DNA of 64,000 nucleotides from the NCBI RefSeq assembly GCF_000949635.1, contig NZ_BAFN01000001.1, positions 1,426,001-1,490,000 of the forward strand, written 5' to 3'. The translations under genes and the position numbers were made by a program. The stretch is from Candidatus Brocadia sinica JPN1. Its GTDB lineage: Bacteria; Planctomycetota; Brocadiia; Brocadiales; Brocadiaceae. Positions 26,606 through 35,354 of this stretch are shown here, piece after piece. The notes beneath the pieces are model-generated. The model was given only the letters and a program-made list of their open reading frames with translations. It was not told the DNA's origin and did no database searches. Numbering within the stretch: position 1 is the first letter of the stretch; each line of letters opens with the position of its first letter.

Positions 26606-26890
26606 GTGGAGAGGAAGCAATATAATGGGGAATTTAAGGCGAGAGTAGCGATAGAAGCGATAAAGGGGGAGAAGACTGCAAACGAGCTAGCAGGGCAATA
26701 TGGGGTACACCCAACGCAGATAGCACAGTGGAAGAAGCAGGTAATAGAAGAGATACCGAGGATATTTTCGCTGAAGAAGGTGCAAGATGCCAGAAAGGAG
26801 GATGAATTGCGTGCGTCGTTGTACCAGCAGATAGGGCAATTGAAGGTTGAACTGGATTGGCTGAAAAAAAAAGTTGGGATCAACGGTTGA
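26606..26890 (+). CDS. IS3-family transposase OrfA
   Basis: A 94-residue HTH_Tnp_1 protein (RKQYNGEFKARVAIEAIKGEKT, GVHPTQIAQWKKQ) with a leucine-zipper-like C-terminus (LYQQIGQLKVELDWLKKK). It binds the IS ends. Its last codons include nine consecutive A (26864-26872), after which the OrfB sense lies in the +1 frame. The start is the first codon of the open frame near a GAGG-like site. Confidence 0.88.
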   Translation: MERKQYNGEFKARVAIEAIKGEKTANELAGQYGVHPTQIAQWKKQVIEEIPRIFSLKKVQDARKEDELRASLYQQIGQLKVELDWLKKKVGING

Positions 26891-27758
26891 GGAAAGGAAG
26901 AGGTTAATAGAGCCAGAAAATGAGGAGATAAGTGTAAGTCGGCAGTGTGAGTTACTGGGGATATCCCGTTCAGTCTTTTATTATAAGGCGATTGGTGAGA
27001 GTGCATATAATCTTCAATTGATGAACCTGATAGATGAGTATTATACGGGGTATCCGTTTTATGGGGTAAGGCGGTTGACGGCATGGTTAAGAAAGGAAGG
27101 GCATGAGGTAAACCCTAAGAGGGTAAAACGGTTAATGAGGAAGATGGGATTATATGCGATCTATCCGAAGCCTTGGCTAAGTAAAGGAGGTGAAGGACAC
27201 AAGAAATACCCATATTTACTCAGAGGATTGAGTATAGAGTATCCAGATCACGTGTGGTGTGCGGATATAACGTACATACGGCTCAATCAGGGGTATGTAT
27301 ATCTCATGGCAATAATGGACTGGTATAGTCGGTATGTGCTGTCGTGGGAGACATCAATAACCCTGGATGTGGGATTTTGTCTGGAAGCATTAGACAGGGC
27401 AATAAGGAAGGGATGCCCTGAGATATTTAACACGGACCAGGGATCGCAGTTTACGAGCAATGCGTTTACTGGGAAATTAGAGGGAGCCGGGGTAAAGATC
27501 AGCATGGATGGAAGGGGACGAGTGTTTGATAACATTTTTATAGAGCGTTTGTGGAGGTCGATAAAATACGAGGAGGTGTATTTAAAAGACTATAAGACGG
27601 TAAGAGAGGCAGTGGATGGTTTAAGGAGGTATTTTGATTTTTATAACAACGAGAGATTACATCAGTCGCTTGAATACAGAGCGCCAGCAACGCTGTATTG
27701 TAGTAACAAAAAGGCACGGAAAGGAGAGATGGTAAATACTCTTGAACTGACCGGGTAA
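26874..27758 (+). CDS. IS3-family transposase OrfB (DDE integrase core)
   Basis: Encodes the rve catalytic core: the first Asp in VWCADITYIRL, the second in FNTDQGSQFTS, and the Glu in FIERLWRSIKYEEVY, plus the leading SVSRQCELLGISRS. The listed start is a TTG (26874) without a ribosome site. The frame opens just after a TGA at 26862, i.e. within the nine-A run of orfA. Expression as an OrfAB fusion (WLKKK joined to GSTVEERKRLI) would need a +1 (or -2) slip at that run, or transcriptional slippage. Otherwise intact. Confidence 0.88.
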   Translation: MGSTVEERKRLIEPENEEISVSRQCELLGISRSVFYYKAIGESAYNLQLMNLIDEYYTGYPFYGVRRLTAWLRKEGHEVNPKRVKRLMRKMGLYAIYPKPWLSKGGEGHKKYPYLLRGLSIEYPDHVWCADITYIRLNQGYVYLMAIMDWYSRYVLSWETSITLDVGFCLEALDRAIRKGCPEIFNTDQGSQFTSNAFTGKLEGAGVKISMDGRGRVFDNIFIERLWRSIKYEEVYLKDYKTVREAVDGLRRYFDFYNNERLHQSLEYRAPATLYCSNKKARKGEMVNTLELTG

Positions 27759-30314
27759 AAATGGCAAGAAAGCAAGAACGGAGAAATGCACAGCGGATGA
27801 GCAGAAAAACTCCATTCCGCTCCGCTCCATTCCGTTTTCCTGCTCATCAAATAATTAAAAGATACTTCGCATAAACAATACTAAAATTCTATCTTATTTT
27901 TATTAAATAATTGTCTAGACAATGGGGTACACCTTACACTTTCAAATTTGTTATAGAGGCCAAAAAAACTTTAGAAGTCTTAAAATTACCTGATAAAGGG
28001 GATAAATTTAAAATAAAAACTCTATTAAAAGGTAATGGAGAATTCATAAAACAGATTAGAAATTACATCATACATAGAGACTTATCTTATGGTGTTATCT
28101 CAAATGGACATCAATTTATTATCGGAAAATTTGTCAATACAGATGGTAGTAGTTGGGAAGAAAATGAATGTTACGTTTTTCAAACCTTGGATAAAATTGA
28201 AAAAAACTTCATCGCTTTTTATGGGTTGCTTTCAAAAGAGAGTATTTTACATAATGGAAGAATTAAACTCTTCGAAGATTCTCACATAGGCAAAAGAATA
28301 GCTAAATCTTCTCAAATTGATAAGAGAGATGAAGAGCTTATTAGAAATGATCTTAGTGCTCATATAGTACCAATCATATCACAGATATTTAGAGAGATTG
28401 ATAATCCCGATGAGCTAAATAATTATGAGACGTTAAAAGCTTGCTATATTAAAAATGAAGATGTAGAAAAACATAACTCAGAGCTAAATATTCTTTTTGA
28501 GGACAACCCGCCAACTTTTGATGCAAGAGTTCTGCGAGTTAGAAACACTGAAAACACTCAAAAACAGATTAAAGAAGCTATTTGCCAACAACAAAATAAT
28601 ATATTTGATCCAATCATAATTATAGGCGGCAAAGGTGTTGGAAAAACAACGTTTATCAAATATTTTACAGAAGTTATCTTAACTAAAGATATAAAAAGAA
28701 ATAGACCCATTCTTTATCTAGATTTTAGAAATTATACAAAACAACAAATACAAGATACCAAAACAATATATGCAAATATCCTAAACCAACTATATGAGAA
28801 ATATACAGACTTAAATCTAAGTAATTTTAATATCTTGAGAACAATTTACCAAAAAGAGATACAGAGAAAAATTGATGGTATTTGGAATCCATTTAAAGAT
28901 AAAAAAGAAGTGCTAGATAGTAAAATTTCTACTTTTCTTGAGGAATTATTAAAAGATAACATTGAAAATTTAATTAAAGTCTCAAAATATCTAATATCTA
29001 AATGTAGAAAAAAGTTATGCGTAATTTTCGATAATGCAGATCAACTTGACGGTGAATCACAAAAGGAAGTGTTTCTTCTTGCACAAAGTATTCATAGAAA
29101 CGTTGATTGTTTAGTAATAATTTCTTTAAGAGAAGGTTATTTTTACCGATGGAAGAATAAACCCCCGTTTGATGCTTATCATTCAAATATCTTTCATATT
29201 ACAGCACCTTCTTATAGAGAAGTTTTGAAAAAGCGACTAGAATATGTTATTAAAAATTTCAATTTTAACAACATTAAAGAAATTAAAGGCTATAACAATA
29301 ATAAATTATTTGAACTATCAGGAAGTTGCCTTTCTAATCTTTTTAAAAGCTTATATAAAACATTATTTAATGTAGGTAATTCAGAAGTTTTAAGATTTTT
29401 AGAAGAGACATCTTATCCTAATATTAGAGACGGTTTAGAAAAATTCAATTTATTCCTCATATCAGGCCATACTAAAATTGTAGATTATATGATGAGTGAC
29501 TCTTACAATATTCCAATATGGGAGTTTATAAAATCTGTTGCTCTTGAATCTAAATATTATTATCAACACGAAAATCATAGTTGTATATACAACATGTTCA
29601 ATCCTTGTAAAAACAACAAAAATCATTTTACAAAAATTCGACTTTTGAATTATTTGTATAACATTGCAGAAAGTACCTCTTATAAAGAGCACTATACTGT
29701 ATGTGATTATCACATAAACTTATTTATTAAAGCTGGTTATACTAAAGAAATTATTTTAAATGAATTATCTGAACTACTTGAATTTAAATTAATTGAAACC
29801 AAAAATTTATCCTCTGATATTGAAGATGATTCCAATCTATATGAAAATTCAGAAATAAAAATTACCCAAGCTGGAATTTACTATATAAAAGAATTAATAA
29901 ATCGTTTTCATTATATCGATTTAGTTTTACAAGATACTCCTATTTATGATGATCAATATTATGAACAACTATTAAATGTATTTCCTCAATCGGATCATTC
30001 TGGGAATAGAGATATTAATGCTAGGGTAAACTGTGTTAAGATTTTTTTGGATTATTTAAAAAAACAAGAAATCTTAGATCATACTAGAAACGAATTAAAC
30101 TTAGGGGAAAAGGCACTAGATTTACAAATAGTTGATTCTATTTACAATGGTGGATTAAAGCATGATTTAGAAAGAATAAAAGTTAAAACTTAAATAAAAA
30201 ATTATTCCTTTCAATAATATAAATTGAAAATTAATAAAATAAGTACAAATATAAAGCTTAAAAACAGTCTTGACTTACTCTAAAATGCTTTAGTGGAACA
30301 CAAGATTCATGATA

Positions 30315-31190
30315 TTACTTTATAAGTAAATACAGTATAGGTATTTTCAAAAGTTCCCTTTCCAAATAATCCCTGAGTTCTCCAATCCTTTTTGCATCGG
30401 TTTCCATTTCCTGTTTGGCAATTTCAGAAGCTTTCCCTAAGCCGACAATACCAGGGACATTCAGTGTGCCGCTTCTCAGGCCCTTTTCATGTCCACCACC
30501 GTGAATTAGCGGGTTTAGTTTTACTTTATTTGGTTGTCTGCATCGTATATACAAAGCTCCAATTCCTTTTGGTCCGTAAAATTTATGACCAGAAAAACTC
30601 ATTAAATCAATCCCAAGGGCATTTACATTTATCGGAAGTTTTCCCACTGCCTGTGTTCCATCCGTCATAAAAAATGTCCCTTTGGAGTGAGTGATTTCGG
30701 CGATTTCCTTTATCGGCTGTACGACCCCAATTTCGTTATTAACCAGCATCACGCTAACAAGAATGGTATCCTCCCGAATACTTTTCCTGACTATATCTAA
30801 ATCAAGCAGCCCATCAGATCGTACAGGAAGATAGGCAATCTCGAAACCCTTACCTTCCAAATATCGGCAGGTATCCAAAACGGCAGGATGTTCTGTAGCA
30901 ACTGTTACAATATGTTTACCTTTATCTTTATAGGTTTCAGCTACTCCTTTTATAGCAAGGTTAATTGCTTCCGTAGCGCTGGAAGTAAAAATGATCTCAC
31001 TCGTTTCACAGCCAATTAAATCAGCCACCATTATCCTTGCATTTTTAACCGCCCCGTGTGCCTCAACACCAAACGGGTGTATACTGGCAGCATTGGCGTA
31101 ACTCTCCGTTAAAAAAGGCATCATTGCCACTAAAACACGAGGGTCAAGCTTAGTTGTGGCGTTATTGTCTAAATAGATGATTTTGGACAT
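30315..31190 (-). CDS. Cysteine desulfurase (DndA/IscS-like), C-terminally truncated
   Basis: The 291-residue protein matches IscS/NifS to about residue 285 and keeps PLP-site residues: His 101 (TEH), Asp 177 and Gln 180 (TDGTQAVGK) and the Schiff-base Lys 203 (SGHKFYGPKG). It then ends in KIPILYLLIK and stops. The usual last ~95 residues, with the mobile-loop catalytic Cys (SSGSAC) and the substrate Arg, are absent. It therefore should bind PLP but cannot form a persulfide. Placed near dndC and dndD it is most simply a decayed dndA, whose deletion end abuts the NTPase gene. An unrelated iscS remnant is possible. Confidence 0.85.
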   Translation of the reverse strand: MSKIIYLDNNATTKLDPRVLVAMMPFLTESYANAASIHPFGVEAHGAVKNARIMVADLIGCETSEIIFTSSATEAINLAIKGVAETYKDKGKHIVTVATEHPAVLDTCRYLEGKGFEIAYLPVRSDGLLDLDIVRKSIREDTILVSVMLVNNEIGVVQPIKEIAEITHSKGTFFMTDGTQAVGKLPINVNALGIDLMSFSGHKFYGPKGIGALYIRCRQPNKVKLNPLIHGGGHEKGLRSGTLNVPGIVGLGKASEIAKQEMETDAKRIGELRDYLERELLKIPILYLLIK

Positions 31191-31426
31191 TTTTTGTACT
31201 AAAAGCAGTGCAATATTTTAAGGCAGATATATTCGTAATATACCCTTTGCCTCTTTTTCTACAAACAGAAATTCAATAAATTGAGTATTTCCTTCGCTGC
31301 ATGTTCAGGTATACTGGAACTGCCAACTTTATATTGAAAACAGGGCTGTAGTTAGTTATAGTAAACATCATTCTTGTACCAATTACCACGCTTTTAGATA
31401 CTTTATTTGAGATTCTTAACCTATCT

Positions 31427-31651
31427 ATGAAATATCAGGAAATAATAACAATCGAACCTGGCAAACGTTGCGGGAAACCGTGTATTCGCGGTATGCGCAT
31501 TACGGTGTATGATGTATTGTCATATTTAGCGGCGGGAATGACCACACAAGAAATACTAAAAGATTTCCCTTACCTGACGAAGGAAGACATTCAGGCATGT
31601 TTGAGTTATGCTGCTGATCGTGAGCGTCAGTTATTGATAACGCAGTCATGA
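31427..31651 (+). CDS. DUF433-family antitoxin
   Basis: A 74-residue DUF433 protein with the family core KRCGKPCIRGMRITVYDVLSY, then TTQEILKDFPYLTKEDIQAC. The stop overlaps the ATG of the next gene by 4 nt, the common arrangement for DUF433/DUF5615 pairs. Function as antitoxin or autoregulator is inferred from the pairing. Confidence 0.9.
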   Translation: MKYQEIITIEPGKRCGKPCIRGMRITVYDVLSYLAAGMTTQEILKDFPYLTKEDIQACLSYAADRERQLLITQS

Positions 31652-31980
31652 ATCTCCTTTTCGACCAAAACCTATCGCCAAAATTGGTTGAAAGTCTTGC
31701 TGATATATTTCCAAATTCGACTCATGTATATTTGAATGGACTTGACCGTGCGACAGATAACGAAGTCTGGAGATGGGCGCATGAACATGGTTTTACCATT
31801 GTGACTAAAGATGCAGATTTTAATGAATTAAGTATTTTGCAAGGTTTCCCCCCTAAAATAATTTGGATTAAAGCGGGTAACTGTACTACTGCCCAAATTG
31901 AGAGATTAATACGAACACATTATGAAGCCATACAACAGATGCAAAACGATCCGAGTGTTGGAATTCTTTTGCTAAAATAG
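31648..31980 (+). CDS. DUF5615 PIN-like putative toxin nuclease
   Basis: A 110-residue DUF5615 protein. It has the acidic N-terminal site (MNLLFDQNLSPKLVESL) and the conserved VTKDADFNELSILQGFPPKIIWIKAGNC. The fold is PIN-like, and the acidic residues could hold metal for RNA cleavage. ATG overlaps the DUF433 stop by 4 nt, implying translational coupling. Of four DUF433 loci in this window, this is the only one with both partners intact. Confidence 0.9.
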   Translation: MNLLFDQNLSPKLVESLADIFPNSTHVYLNGLDRATDNEVWRWAHEHGFTIVTKDADFNELSILQGFPPKIIWIKAGNCTTAQIERLIRTHYEAIQQMQNDPSVGILLLK

Positions 31981-32019
31981 AACGTTCTGTAAAATACCGT
32001 GTAAATCATGTTCTGTAAA

Positions 32020-33159
32020 TTAGGCTCTCCATATAAGTTTTAATACCTCTTCTGCTGCATGCTCAGAAGCCCCTGGCTTTCCCATCTTATCCATAAGCAG
32101 GGATAACTCGTGAATACAAGCAAGTCTTTTTTGAGGATCGTTGAGTAATTGTATAGCTTGACTGGCAAGCCAGGCGTAATTCTTCCTGCACATGAGGAGT
32201 TCCGGAACAATCATCTTTTGGGCGAGTGTATTCACAAGTCCGATGTAAGGGGTAATAAGAAACGGCCTTGCTATGAAATAGGCGAAGGGAGATATTTTGT
32301 AAACAATAATCATCGGTTTGAGATAGTAAGCGATCTGTAATGTAATCGTACCTGCACCGGCGATGCAAAGATCGGATGCCTTGATTACTTCATGGACGTT
32401 TCCCACCATAATCTTACAATTGACTCCAGACTCTCTTGTAATGGTTTGCACAAGATCAAGGTGTTGTTCATCACTGCAGGAGACAAGAAATTTTACGGAA
32501 GGGATTATTTGCTGTATCCGTGCCGCAGATTGCAGTAACAGCGGCAGTATGCGAACAATTTCCTGTTTACGACTGCCTGGAAGAAAGGAGACTATGGTTT
32601 CCCTTTGTTTTTTTAGTTCCGAAACAATGCCTTCGTCAATGCCCTCTTTGGAAATCTCATCGAATAATGGATGCCCCACGTAAGTAACAGGAATACCCGC
32701 ACGTTCATAAAAGGGTTTTTCAAAAGGATAAACGACTATCAGTTTGTCGACCAGCTTCTTCATCTTTTTTACACGCCATGGCGCATGTGCCCAGAGCTGG
32801 GGACAAATATAATAAATAACGGGAATCCCCAGTTTTTTCGCCGCCCTGGCCAGATGGAAATTGAAACCGCAGTAGTCGATCAGGATGACGGCATCGGGTC
32901 TTTCCTGCTGAAAGAAACGGATGCAATCCCTTTTCATTTGCAGGAAGGTTGTTAACTCCGTTAAGACATGGAGCCACATTAAGGATTTTGTAGACATATC
33001 GTGGAGGCAGTGCAAACCTGCCCGTTTCATATTTTCTTTTCCGAGCCCGTAAAATTTTAGAGAAGGGTTTTTTTTCATCAGGCAGCGCATGAGGTTTGCG
33101 CCATGGATATCTCCTGATGATTCGCCTGCACTGATAAATATTTTGCAAATGTTAGCCAT
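32020..33159 (-). CDS. lpxB: Lipid-A-disaccharide synthase
   Basis: LpxB condenses UDP-2,3-diacylglucosamine with lipid X, a peripheral inner-membrane step of lipid A synthesis. From ATG 33159 it is 379 residues. Motifs: IFISAGESSGDIHGANL at the start, ICPQLWAHAPWRVKKM, VTYVGHPLFDEI, FLPGSRKQEI, CIAGAGTITLQIAYY and MIVVYKISPF. The frame runs 27 nt further upstream, but the motif starts right after MANICK. It overlaps the preceding membrane-protein gene by 8 nt. Its presence argues for a lipopolysaccharide-type outer membrane. Confidence 0.96.
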   Translation of the reverse strand: MANICKIFISAGESSGDIHGANLMRCLMKKNPSLKFYGLGKENMKRAGLHCLHDMSTKSLMWLHVLTELTTFLQMKRDCIRFFQQERPDAVILIDYCGFNFHLARAAKKLGIPVIYYICPQLWAHAPWRVKKMKKLVDKLIVVYPFEKPFYERAGIPVTYVGHPLFDEISKEGIDEGIVSELKKQRETIVSFLPGSRKQEIVRILPLLLQSAARIQQIIPSVKFLVSCSDEQHLDLVQTITRESGVNCKIMVGNVHEVIKASDLCIAGAGTITLQIAYYLKPMIIVYKISPFAYFIARPFLITPYIGLVNTLAQKMIVPELLMCRKNYAWLASQAIQLLNDPQKRLACIHELSLLMDKMGKPGASEHAAEEVLKLIWRA

Positions 33160-33499
33160 GGACAATCTTGAGGATATACCGTACAAGGTTTATGATGAAA
33201 AATAGGGGCATGAGTAACCAGACAAGAACGAAGACAAAAGAGGTGTCTGTACAAAATATCGCAAAGTACATATCAACAGCGAAGATGATAAGACAGATGA
33301 TGGGGAGTGCAACAAAGAGTGTTACTATTACAGAAAAGAGGACGGTCTGATGAGAGAATAACAGAAATGAAAGAAAGGTATTAGACGTATAAAACAGAAG
33401 AAGCGTACATGACAACAGCCTCGCTTTGGCAAAAAAATAGGTCACCGCAGGCGCTATGAGGGTCACAAATGCAATAATTAACAATACATAAAGTGGCAC
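33152..33499 (-). CDS. Small integral membrane protein, unknown function
   Basis: 115 residues, mostly hydrophobic, with three or four predicted helices (PLYVLLIIAFVTLIAP, SVIVTLFVALPIICLIIFAV, FVFVLVWLLMPLFFII). No motif recognised. It ends 8 nt inside the start of lpxB, so the two are likely translated together; a role near lipid A or envelope synthesis is possible but unproven. The IS66 element lies 31 bp upstream of its start and probably separates it from its former promoter. Confidence 0.6.
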   Translation of the reverse strand: MPLYVLLIIAFVTLIAPAVTYFFAKARLLSCTLLLFYTSNTFLSFLLFSHQTVLFSVIVTLFVALPIICLIIFAVDMYFAIFCTDTSFVFVLVWLLMPLFFIINLVRYILKIVHG

Positions 33500-33537
33500 T
33501 TCACTTCCTATCCTTATTTCGGAATCGTACTTTTCCC

Positions 33538-35254
33538 GTAACTATTCAGCGTATATTCGCTCATAATTGCTATGAGCGAACAAAATCAGGCAATTCGCCA
33601 TGAAATAGCATCTTTAATGCCTGTCTCAAATTTACCCCTTGTTTTCGACAAGTTGAGAGGTAGCTGCGAATGCGGCAAAAAATCCTGGCTCCCTCCAAAG
33701 AACGAAAGCAGCCCGATATTTTCTGCTGAACCTTTGTCATCCTGATGTCGTTTTCAGCCAAATTATTCGTAAAAGGGACGTTTTTATTGTCCATAAACCT
33801 CAGGACATCATCCTCATACTTTCGTAATCGTTCCAGAAGATTTCTGGCTTTTGTCCTTTTCACTCGCCCCCTTTTCCCCTTACGGTTTGTTTCATCAGGG
33901 GGAGGGCTTTCGGCTTCTGCGTTTTGCAATATCACCCGGTACCTGTGCCGATATTTTTCAGACTCATCGGCGCCCAACATTCCTCCGGCATCGCATGTTG
34001 CACGATTTATCTCTTCAAGCAAGGCCTTCATCTCTTTCGCCCACTGCTGCTTATTGTCCTCTTCCCACACACCCTCTAATTCTCTCAGGTGGTGCGCATT
34101 ACAGAGCGCGTGCGTACAGGGATAGGTGTAATACGCCTTCAAATGGTCGTGACAAAGAATCCCACGAAATTGGGGCAATATTCCTATGCTATCTATTGCC
34201 TCTGTCCCTCTCCCTTCGTGAGGATAAAAACATGTCCACTGCCTATTGGATGCGCTATGCAACCAATATCTATCCCCGTTCTTGTTAATACTCGTTTCAT
34301 CCACATGCAACACCTCTGACTTGGTGAGTTCTGCTTTGCTTTTCTCCTCAAAGATTTCCAGATATTCGTAGGCTTCCTGATTAAAATTGTACAAGGAACC
34401 TTCACTCACCGGCATCGACATCTGCTCTTCAAAATACTCCTGAATCCTCTTGTAGGGTATCAGTTGATACTGTGACATATATACTGCATGCGCCTTCAAA
34501 TCCGCCCCATACTGCGCCGCCTTTGTTATTCCTTCAGGAAAGGGCGCGATAAATCGGTTCCCCTCCGCGTCCTCAACTATCTCTGCACGATACTCTGTTA
34601 CCTCCCGTGAAATCTTCATATCAAACACCTGGCGCGCTTCGTAACCCACCACCGTATATTCCCCACGCGGCAACTTCCTTTGGTCTACTTTTATCACTTC
34701 CACCTTATCAGGGTTCTCAACCCTTTTCAGCGTCACCCCCTCACGACCCTTTTGTCCACCCGCCTTCCTCTCGCCCTTCGCCTTGCTTTCTCTCTTGCGA
34801 TTCGGATCACTTGAGGGAGGCTTACTGCTGTTGCGACTGTTACGGTTTAAACGACCAACCAGCAGCGTTATTACTACTACCAATAACTCTACCATGGACC
34901 TCATGGCTGGCGACAGCACTTTCTCTTCAGAAAGAAGCTTCTCTACTTTTTGGAGCGTTACCTCTATGTCTATATTGTCTATCGTCAATGAATCCGCCTG
35001 TATGATGAGCCACCCATTTATTTACTGCGGCTATTATATCACAGGCTTTTTCATCCTTTTTATTGGCGCTATAAGACACGACAAAAGCACGAATTCCTCT
35101 TACCAACACCAGCCTGTCCATGTCTGTGCTCTCTCCTCATGTAGGCTGTACTAACCACCTCTACAGGCCATATATGCCACAAACTAATCCAAACGACTCT
35201 CTGTCCCGGATATCCTGTCAAACATATTTTAAAATATTTTCACTGAATAGTTAC
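33538..35254 (-). mobile_element. IS66-family insertion sequence, complete
   Basis: A 1717-bp element. Terminal inverted repeats GTAACTATTCAG (33538-33549) and CTGAATAGTTAC (35243-35254) are exact. Both sides are flanked by the same 8 bp, CTTTTCCC (33530-33537 and 35255-35262), the target duplication length expected for IS66. It carries only the transposase gene, without tnpA or tnpB, as in single-gene IS66 relatives. The perfect duplication points to a fairly recent insertion. Confidence 0.95.
33570..34988 (-). CDS. IS66-family transposase
   Basis: 472 residues with the IS66 order: N-terminal coiled/HTH region with the basic NSRNSSKPPSSDPNRKRE stretch, a zinc-binding-like segment, DDE core (LHVDETSINKNGDRYWLH, then GILCHDHLKAYY, and the Glu in NNLAENDIRMTKVQQKISG) and the C-terminal RSYLSTCRKQG. 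The gene is intact. It is transcribed towards lpxB, so readthrough might drive the membrane protein and lpxB. Confidence 0.93.
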   Translation of the reverse strand: MTIDNIDIEVTLQKVEKLLSEEKVLSPAMRSMVELLVVVITLLVGRLNRNSRNSSKPPSSDPNRKRESKAKGERKAGGQKGREGVTLKRVENPDKVEVIKVDQRKLPRGEYTVVGYEARQVFDMKISREVTEYRAEIVEDAEGNRFIAPFPEGITKAAQYGADLKAHAVYMSQYQLIPYKRIQEYFEEQMSMPVSEGSLYNFNQEAYEYLEIFEEKSKAELTKSEVLHVDETSINKNGDRYWLHSASNRQWTCFYPHEGRGTEAIDSIGILPQFRGILCHDHLKAYYTYPCTHALCNAHHLRELEGVWEEDNKQQWAKEMKALLEEINRATCDAGGMLGADESEKYRHRYRVILQNAEAESPPPDETNRKGKRGRVKRTKARNLLERLRKYEDDVLRFMDNKNVPFTNNLAENDIRMTKVQQKISGCFRSLEGARIFCRIRSYLSTCRKQGVNLRQALKMLFHGELPDFVRS

Positions 35255-35261
35255 CTTTTCC

Positions 35262-35321
35262 CTTGAAAAAATCCCGACATTTCATGATATCTAGTTTATT
35301 CCATGCCGGGATTTTTTCAAG
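35262..35321 (-). terminator. Probable terminator after the FNT channel genes
   Basis: CTTGAAAAAATCCCGACAT (35262-35280) pairs with ATGCCGGGATTTTTTCAAG (35303-35321) with one mismatch over 19 bp. The A/T tracts at the arm ends would make it work in both directions. It lies 34 bp beyond the stop of the second FNT gene (minus strand). The left end abuts the IS66 target duplication. Confidence 0.75.
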
Positions 35322-35354
35322 AGAATTCTTAAGACTTTGGCAAGATGCGATTAT

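Larger units (their letters stand above)
26500..27936 (+). mobile_element. IS3-family insertion sequence
   Basis: Carries orfA and orfB of an IS3-type transposase. Imperfect terminal inverted repeats start with TGTACCCCA (26504-26512, and on the minus strand 27931-27923), followed by CTGGACA on the left and CTAGACA on the right. CACT flanks both sides (26496-26499 and 27937-27940). Removing the element plus one CACT restores the reading frame of the host gene, which supports this as the target duplication. The exact outer ends are uncertain by 4-5 bp. Confidence 0.85.
26290..30193 (+). pseudogene. Nuclease-NTPase defence-like gene interrupted by IS3 element
   Basis: Two pieces, 26290-26499 and 27941-30193, join in one frame if the IS and one CACT copy are removed, giving about 820 residues. 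The N-terminus resembles HsdR-N/PD-(D/E)XK domains (ESDTRSKILDKLLIDVLGW, then KFVIEAKK with the E-x-K). A P-loop NTPase follows: Walker A GGKGVGKTTF (about 299) and Walker B KLCVIFDNADQ (about 430). The remaining ~350 residues look like helical C-terminal repeats. The arrangement recalls STAND-like or KAP-like antiphage proteins, but I cannot assign a known system. The 5' piece alone encodes ~80 residues; the 3' piece lacks a native start. Very AT-rich. Confidence 0.7.

Noticed and set aside
30315-31190. Functional IscS for this strain
   Set aside because: The last ~95 residues with the catalytic Cys are missing, so it cannot act as a desulfurase.
5510-31190. Split desulfurase: the protein at 5510 supplies the Cys and the one at 30315 the PLP lysine
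   Set aside because: Tempting because the missing residues are complementary, but the genes are 24 kb apart and the second is clearly a truncation; no sequence evidence of partnership.
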